Positions 6,914 through 10,285 of a DNA stretch of 10,285 nucleotides are shown piece by piece. The position numbers were made by a program, and so were the translations under genes. The notes beneath the pieces were generated by a model. That model saw only the letters and a list, made by a program, of their open reading frames with translations. It was not told where the DNA came from and did not search any database. The stretch comes from Bacteroidales bacterium M2 (GTDB lineage: Bacteria; Bacteroidota; Bacteroidia; Bacteroidales; Muribaculaceae): contig LUJM01000027.1 in NCBI GenBank assembly GCA_001689415.1, positions 1 through 10,285 of the forward strand, read 5' to 3'. Every line of letters starts with the position of its first letter. Positions within the stretch are counted from its first letter, which is position 1.

Positions 6914-7516
6914 TTATTTCTTCTTGGGCGAGATCATGATAATCATGCGCTTGCCTTCGAGCACGGGCATCTGTTCTACCTTGCCGTAGTCTTCGAGGTC
7001 GTTGGCGAAACGAAGCAGTAATACCTCGCCTTGCTCTTTGAAGAGGATAGAGCGGCCTTTGAAGAATACATATGCCTTTACCTTGGCGCCTTCCTGAAGG
7101 AAGCCTTGGGCGTGCTTGAGTTTGAAGTTGTAGTCGTGGTCGTCAGTCTGGGGACCGAAACGGATTTCCTTTACTACAACCTTGGTAGATTTTGCTTTGA
7201 TTTCTTTGGCTTTCTTCTTCTGCTGATACAGGTACTTCTGATAGTCGAGTATCTTGCATACAGGAGGGTCTGCCTGTGCGGAAATCTCTACAAGGTCAAG
7301 CTCGAGATCATCTGCGATCTTGCGTGCTTCCTGAATGGAGTAGATGCCGGGCGTAACGTTGTCACCAACGAGTCGTACTTCGCGAGCACGGATGTGCTCG
7401 TTGATATTATTGGGTGCCTGCTTGGCCTGGCGGGGGTCGCGGCGAGGTCCGTTATTGCGTGGGCCTTGTCCGCCGGTGGGGCGGGGTGCCCCGGGGTTAA
7501 AAGGTTTTTTCTCCAT
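6914..7516 (-). CDS. infC: Translation initiation factor IF-3
   Basis: A 200-aa IF3. It binds the 30S subunit, checks the start codon and initiator tRNA, and prevents early 50S joining. The N-domain begins at about residue 38 with I-N-E-H-I-R-A-R-E-V-R-L-V-G and includes D-L-V-E-I-S-A-Q-A-D-P-P-V-C-K-I-L-D-Y. A Lys-rich linker helix (about 97-110) leads to the C-domain, with V-K-E-I-R-F-G-P and F-F-K-G-R, ending M-I-S-P-K-K-K. The first 37 residues are an extra Pro/Gly/Asn/Arg-rich tail, longer than in E. coli IF3 (180 aa) and probably disordered. The start is ATG, not the rare AUU used for autoregulation in E. coli infC. It lies 33 nt after thrS, so both are likely on one transcript. Confidence 0.97.
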   Translation of the reverse strand: MEKKPFNPGAPRPTGGQGPRNNGPRRDPRQAKQAPNNINEHIRAREVRLVGDNVTPGIYSIQEARKIADDLELDLVEISAQADPPVCKILDYQKYLYQQKKKAKEIKAKSTKVVVKEIRFGPQTDDHDYNFKLKHAQGFLQEGAKVKAYVFFKGRSILFKEQGEVLLLRFANDLEDYGKVEQMPVLEGKRMIIMISPKKK

Positions 7517-7528
7517 TCAGTGGGGTTA

Positions 7529-7548
7529 TTGGTTGATCATTTGGTTGA
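7529..7548 (-). repeat. Direct TCAACCAA repeat between thrS and infC
   Basis: TTGGTTGA occurs at 7529-7536 and 7541-7548 (TCAACCAA on the coding strand), with a 12-nt period, filling most of the 33-nt thrS-infC gap. It is short and may be chance. It could also form an unstructured A/C-rich ribosome-entry region for infC. Confidence 0.3.
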
Positions 7549-7549
7549 C

Positions 7550-9463
7550 TTAATTGGTCAGATGCGCTGCAAAGTTAGCAATTTTCATCGAACCTAAGTC
7601 GCCTTCGCCTGATTTTCTTACCGAAACTTCATCATTTTGTGCTTCTTTTTCACCAACGATGAGCATATATGGTATTCTGCGAAGCTGGTTGTCGCGGATT
7701 TTGCGTCCGAGAGTCTCATTGCGGTCATCGATTTCAAGGCGGATATCTGCTGCCTCGAGATCGGTGGCTACCTTGCGTGCATAGTCGAGATATTTGTCGC
7801 TTACGGGGATGATTACTACCTGCTCGGGTGCGAGCCACAAGGGGAAGTGGCCTGCGGTATGCTCGAGAAGTACTGCGACAAAGCGCTCCATTGAACCGAA
7901 AGGCGCACGGTGTATCATCACAGGGCGATGCTTGGCGTTGTCAGCACCGGTATACTCCAGTTCGAAGCGCTCGGGCAGGTTGTAGTCTACCTGTATTGTG
8001 CCGAGCTGCCAGCGACGACCGATAGCGTCTTTTACCATGAAGTCGAGCTTGGGGCCGTAGAAGGCTGCTTCGCCAAGTTCGGTGCGGGCATTGATGCCTT
8101 TTTCTGCACATGCTTCGATGATAGCTTGTTCGGCCTTTTGCCAGTTTTCGTCACTGCCGATATATTTTTCTTTGTGAGCCGGGTCGCGCAGAGAAATCTG
8201 GGCCTCGTAGTTTTCGAATTTCAGAGCCTTGAATATATAAAGGATGATATCCATTACCTTGAGGAATTCGTCTTTAATCTGCTCGGGAGCGCAGAAGATG
8301 TGGGCATCGTCCTGCGTAAAGCCACGTACTCGTGTCAGACCGTGGAGCTCGCCACTCTGTTCGTAGCGGTAAACAGTGCCAAACTCGGCCAATCGCAGCG
8401 GTAATTCGCGATATGAGCGGGGTAGGGCGCGGAATATCTCGCAGTGGTGAGGGCAGTTCATAGGCTTGAGCAGGTACTCTTCGCCTTCTTCGGGGGTATG
8501 GATAGGCTGGAATGAATCCTTGCCGTATTTGGCATAGTGGCCCGAGGTTACGTAGAGTTGCTTGTTGCCGATATGCGGAGTGATTACCTGCTGGTAACCG
8601 TAGCGTTTCTGAATTTTGCGAAGGAACTGCTCGAGGCGGTCGCGGAGAGCAGCACCTTTGGGAAGCCATAAGGGGAGGCCTGCGCCAACTTTGCTCGAAA
8701 ATGCGAAAAGCTCCATTTCTTTGCCAAGTTTGCGGTGGTCGCGCTTTTTAGCCTCTTCGAGGAGTGCAAGGTACTCGTCGAGCATCGCTTTCTTGGGGAA
8801 GGTGATGCCGTAGACACGTACCAGCTGTTTGCGCTTTTCATCACCACGCCAGAATGCGCCGGCGAGCGATGTGATTTTTACGGCTTTAATAGGTGAGGTA
8901 GAGGGGATGTGCGGGCCGCGGCAGAGGTCGGTGAAATTACCTTGTGTGTATGTGGTAATGTGGCCGTCTTCAAGTTCGGAGATGAGCTCGCACTTGTACT
9001 CTTCGTTCTTGTCGCCAAAGAATTTGAGAGCGTCGTCTTTCGAAATGTCGCGGCGTACAATTTCCTGATCCTGCTTGGCGAGTTCGAGCATCTTAGCTTC
9101 GATTTTTGCAAAATCGTCGCTTGTAAGCTTGTTTTCGCCCGGGTCAATGTCGTAGTAAAAACCGTTTTCGATAGCCGGGCCGATGCCGAAGCGTACGCCC
9201 GGATATAACTCCTGCATTGCTTCTGCAAACAGGTGGGCAGAACTGTGCCAGAAAGCATGTTTGCCTTCTGCGTCTTCCCACTTGAAAAGTTTAATAGTAG
9301 CATCAGTGTCGATTGGACGGGAAATATCCCATTCCTGATCATTTACACTTGCTGCAAGCACCTCGCGGGCGAGGCGGGGAGATATGGATTGGGCTATCTG
9401 GAGCGGTGTTACGCCTGCTTCAAATTCCTTTACGCTATTGTCGGGAAATGTGATTTTGATCAT
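7550..9463 (-). CDS. thrS: Threonyl-tRNA synthetase
   Basis: A 637-aa class II synthetase that charges tRNA-Thr in the cytoplasm; length is normal (E. coli 642). The N-terminal TGS domain covers about 1-62. The editing domain follows, with its proofreading residues H73, H77, C181 and H185 present, so Ser-tRNA-Thr editing should be intact. The catalytic core (about 240-540) has the zinc ligands C337, H388 and H518, motif 2 with R366 in V-Y-R-Y-E, and motif 3 ending G-S-M-E-R-F with R527. The anticodon-binding domain spans about 545-637. It is first in the leftward cluster with infC, rpmI and rplT. A Bacteroidetes -7 box lies 67 nt upstream. I see no T-box-like leader. Confidence 0.98.
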   Translation of the reverse strand: MIKITFPDNSVKEFEAGVTPLQIAQSISPRLAREVLAASVNDQEWDISRPIDTDATIKLFKWEDAEGKHAFWHSSAHLFAEAMQELYPGVRFGIGPAIENGFYYDIDPGENKLTSDDFAKIEAKMLELAKQDQEIVRRDISKDDALKFFGDKNEEYKCELISELEDGHITTYTQGNFTDLCRGPHIPSTSPIKAVKITSLAGAFWRGDEKRKQLVRVYGITFPKKAMLDEYLALLEEAKKRDHRKLGKEMELFAFSSKVGAGLPLWLPKGAALRDRLEQFLRKIQKRYGYQQVITPHIGNKQLYVTSGHYAKYGKDSFQPIHTPEEGEEYLLKPMNCPHHCEIFRALPRSYRELPLRLAEFGTVYRYEQSGELHGLTRVRGFTQDDAHIFCAPEQIKDEFLKVMDIILYIFKALKFENYEAQISLRDPAHKEKYIGSDENWQKAEQAIIEACAEKGINARTELGEAAFYGPKLDFMVKDAIGRRWQLGTIQVDYNLPERFELEYTGADNAKHRPVMIHRAPFGSMERFVAVLLEHTAGHFPLWLAPEQVVIIPVSDKYLDYARKVATDLEAADIRLEIDDRNETLGRKIRDNQLRRIPYMLIVGEKEAQNDEVSVRKSGEGDLGSMKIANFAAHLTN

Positions 9464-9529
9464 GCTTTATCTGTTAACATTGATGCCTTAATTCGTCCTG
9501 TATGGGCGCACCCGGGCTAAAATCAGGCG

Positions 9530-9537
9530 CAAAGATA
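9530..9537 (-). promoter_or_regulatory. Putative -7 box of the thrS operon
   Basis: On the - strand, TATCTTTG (complement of 9530-9537) matches TAnnTTTG exactly. The start site would be near 9524, leaving a leader of about 60 nt before the thrS ATG. No clear TTTG -33 element is seen 19-21 nt upstream. No other box as good lies in this gap, so I take it as the promoter for the four-gene operon. Confidence 0.55.
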
Positions 9538-9904
9538 CGAAATTTTTACGATATGTGGTATTTTTTAATGATATTTTTCGACTCGAGGAAGTATCGATTT
9601 CATTTCACGCTCGTTTATGAACACAATTCGCGGACTTTAAGATTCATCTAAATAGCTAATTTATGTGCTGTAATATGCAGGTATATAGATAAATACCGGG
9701 GCGGTGACAAATAAGCCGTTCTCTCCAATATTACTCTCCCGATAATCATCCTGATACTTCGATGTGCGATATTTAACATTATTTATACTTTGACGGTGTC
9801 GCGAGGCATTGCTAAGACCTTTTGAAATGTTCAGTTTTTATATGCTTGCACCACCGGCTCAAGCGAAAACAAACTCTGCCATTGGTATCACTATTCGCAT
9901 AATA

Positions 9905-9944
9905 GTAGATTCTGGATGTAATACTATACATTCCAATATTCTAC
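9905..9944. repeat. Imperfect inverted repeat
   Basis: GTAGA (9905-9909) and TCTAC (9940-9944) pair at the base. TGGA and TGTA on the left pair with TACA and TCCA on the right, with an internal loop and one bulge, giving about 13 paired bases around a 6-nt loop. No T-tract follows, so it is not an evident terminator. It may be an operator or a chance structure. Confidence 0.3.
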
Positions 9945-9985
9945 CCTAATAATTGAACCATTACTTTGACGTGCTAATTATTATA

Positions 9986-10021
9986 ATATAGGTAAGACAA
10001 AATATATAGGTAAGACAAAAT
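9986..10021. repeat. 18-bp tandem direct repeat (two copies)
   Basis: The unit ATATAGGTAAGACAAAAT occurs at 9986-10003 and is repeated without gap or mismatch at 10004-10021. It lies about 120 bp upstream of the promoter-like segment of the small ORF. It could be a recent slippage duplication, a paired protein-binding site, or the edge of a larger repeat family. Confidence 0.85.
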
Positions 10022-10123
10022 AAAATCTCTTCAACCCCTTTGACAAGAACGTCGAATTAGAGAATTTTGACACCGGCAATGGGAAAAATGCTGTTATTAA
10101 AAATTTTTCATTCTGTATCGCAG

Positions 10124-10150
10124 TTTGGTACACCGTGGCTGTACTTTTGC
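10124..10150 (+). promoter_or_regulatory. Promoter-like segment with dyad before the small ORF
   Basis: TACTTTTG at 10142-10149 fits the -7 consensus TAnnTTTG. A TTTG at 10124-10127 is upstream, but only 14 nt away (usual 19-21). Between them lies a dyad, GTACA (10128-10132) N7 TGTAC (10140-10144), overlapping the -7 box like a repressor operator. The same stretch also has GG (10137-10138) N10 GC (10149-10150) within TGGC...TTGC, a sigma-54 -24/-12 layout. Which sigma factor applies cannot be decided by eye. Confidence 0.45.
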
Positions 10151-10174
10151 GGTGTAATCATTAATTGACAAGAT

Positions 10175-10285
10175 ATGGAACCTATTACAAACAATGAGTT
10201 TCTAAACTCAGTCCTCGAAGCCGAGGCGTGGAAAGAAATTTCCGACAACGAATCACTAAGTAGGGATATTCAGTTAATGGCTTGA
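10175..10285 (+). CDS. Small acidic 36-aa ORF, unknown
   Basis: An ATG frame of 36 codons ending with TGA at the last three bases of the window. The peptide is acidic (8 Asp/Glu against 2 Lys/Arg), has no Cys and no signal peptide, and its middle (about residues 8-22) could form an amphipathic helix. An in-frame TGA at 10166-10168 makes 10175 the only reasonable start. A promoter-like segment with a dyad ends 24 nt upstream, which favours a real gene. I do not recognise a family. It could be a small regulator, a peptide precursor for genes beyond the window, or the start of a gene broken by an early stop. Confidence 0.4.
   Translation: MEPITNNEFLNSVLEAEAWKEISDNESLSRDIQLMA

Larger units (their letters stand above)
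9538..10123. other. Long AT-rich intergenic region without a convincing gene
   Basis: Between the thrS promoter and the small ORF promoter I find no supported protein or RNA gene. The longest open frame I noticed on the + strand is a 40-codon ATG frame at 9827-9949, which looks like chance. No tRNA-like T-arm is visible. The stretch contains an imperfect dyad (9905-9944) and an 18-bp tandem duplication (9986-10021), listed separately. Confidence 0.5.

Noticed and set aside
7031..7597. 188-codon + strand frame over infC
   Set aside because: It is the complement of the well-conserved IF3 gene and runs into thrS; its composition is low-complexity hydrophobic.
9508..9530. GCACC/GGCGC hairpin near the thrS start site, considered as a leader regulator
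   Set aside because: It has a 13-nt loop, includes a wobble pair and overlaps the -7 box, so it would lie only partly within the transcript.
9827..9949. 40-codon + strand frame in the intergenic region
   Set aside because: No -7 box at a suitable distance, no recognisable sequence, and such a length is expected by chance.

Overview
The window looks like chromosome from an anaerobic member of the Bacteroidales. Several intergenic gaps carry the TAnnTTTG -7 hexamer typical of Bacteroidetes promoters. Genes lack clear Shine-Dalgarno sequences and have A-rich upstream regions instead. There is a single-chain pyruvate:ferredoxin oxidoreductase, and the IF3, ThrRS and META-lipoprotein sequences have a Bacteroidetes flavour. 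A family such as Muribaculaceae is possible, but I cannot settle it from the sequence.

Left part (1-2200, + strand). A compact three-gene unit (46-1192) encodes a META-domain lipoprotein, a two-helix membrane protein I do not recognise, and a membrane-anchored bacterial PH-like protein. Both junctions can be read as ATGA stop/start overlaps. After a short gap with a TAnnTTTG box comes a secreted fusion of a carboxymuconolactone-decarboxylase-like domain with a cupin domain (1340-2197). It meets the leftward genes convergently, and two strong hairpins sit between them.

Middle and right part (2351-9463, - strand). The largest gene is nifJ (pyruvate:ferredoxin oxidoreductase, 1194 aa), which is monocistronic with its own terminator and a promoter-like leader. 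Upstream lies the conserved translation cluster thrS-infC-rpmI-rplT (threonyl-tRNA synthetase, IF3, L35, L20), transcribed leftwards from a TATCTTTG box upstream of thrS and ended by a perfect 13-bp GC-rich hairpin.

Right end (9464-10285). About 710 bp hold no convincing gene. They contain an 18-bp tandem duplication, an imperfect dyad, and a promoter-like segment with a GTACA-N7-TGTAC dyad. This segment precedes a 36-codon acidic small ORF (10175-10285) whose stop codon is the last three bases of the window.

Most of the window is core metabolism and translation. The less ordinary parts are the lipoprotein/2-TM/PH cassette, the exported CMD-cupin fusion, the nifJ leader and the small ORF with its upstream dyad. 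I found no mobile element, CRISPR array, tRNA or rRNA.
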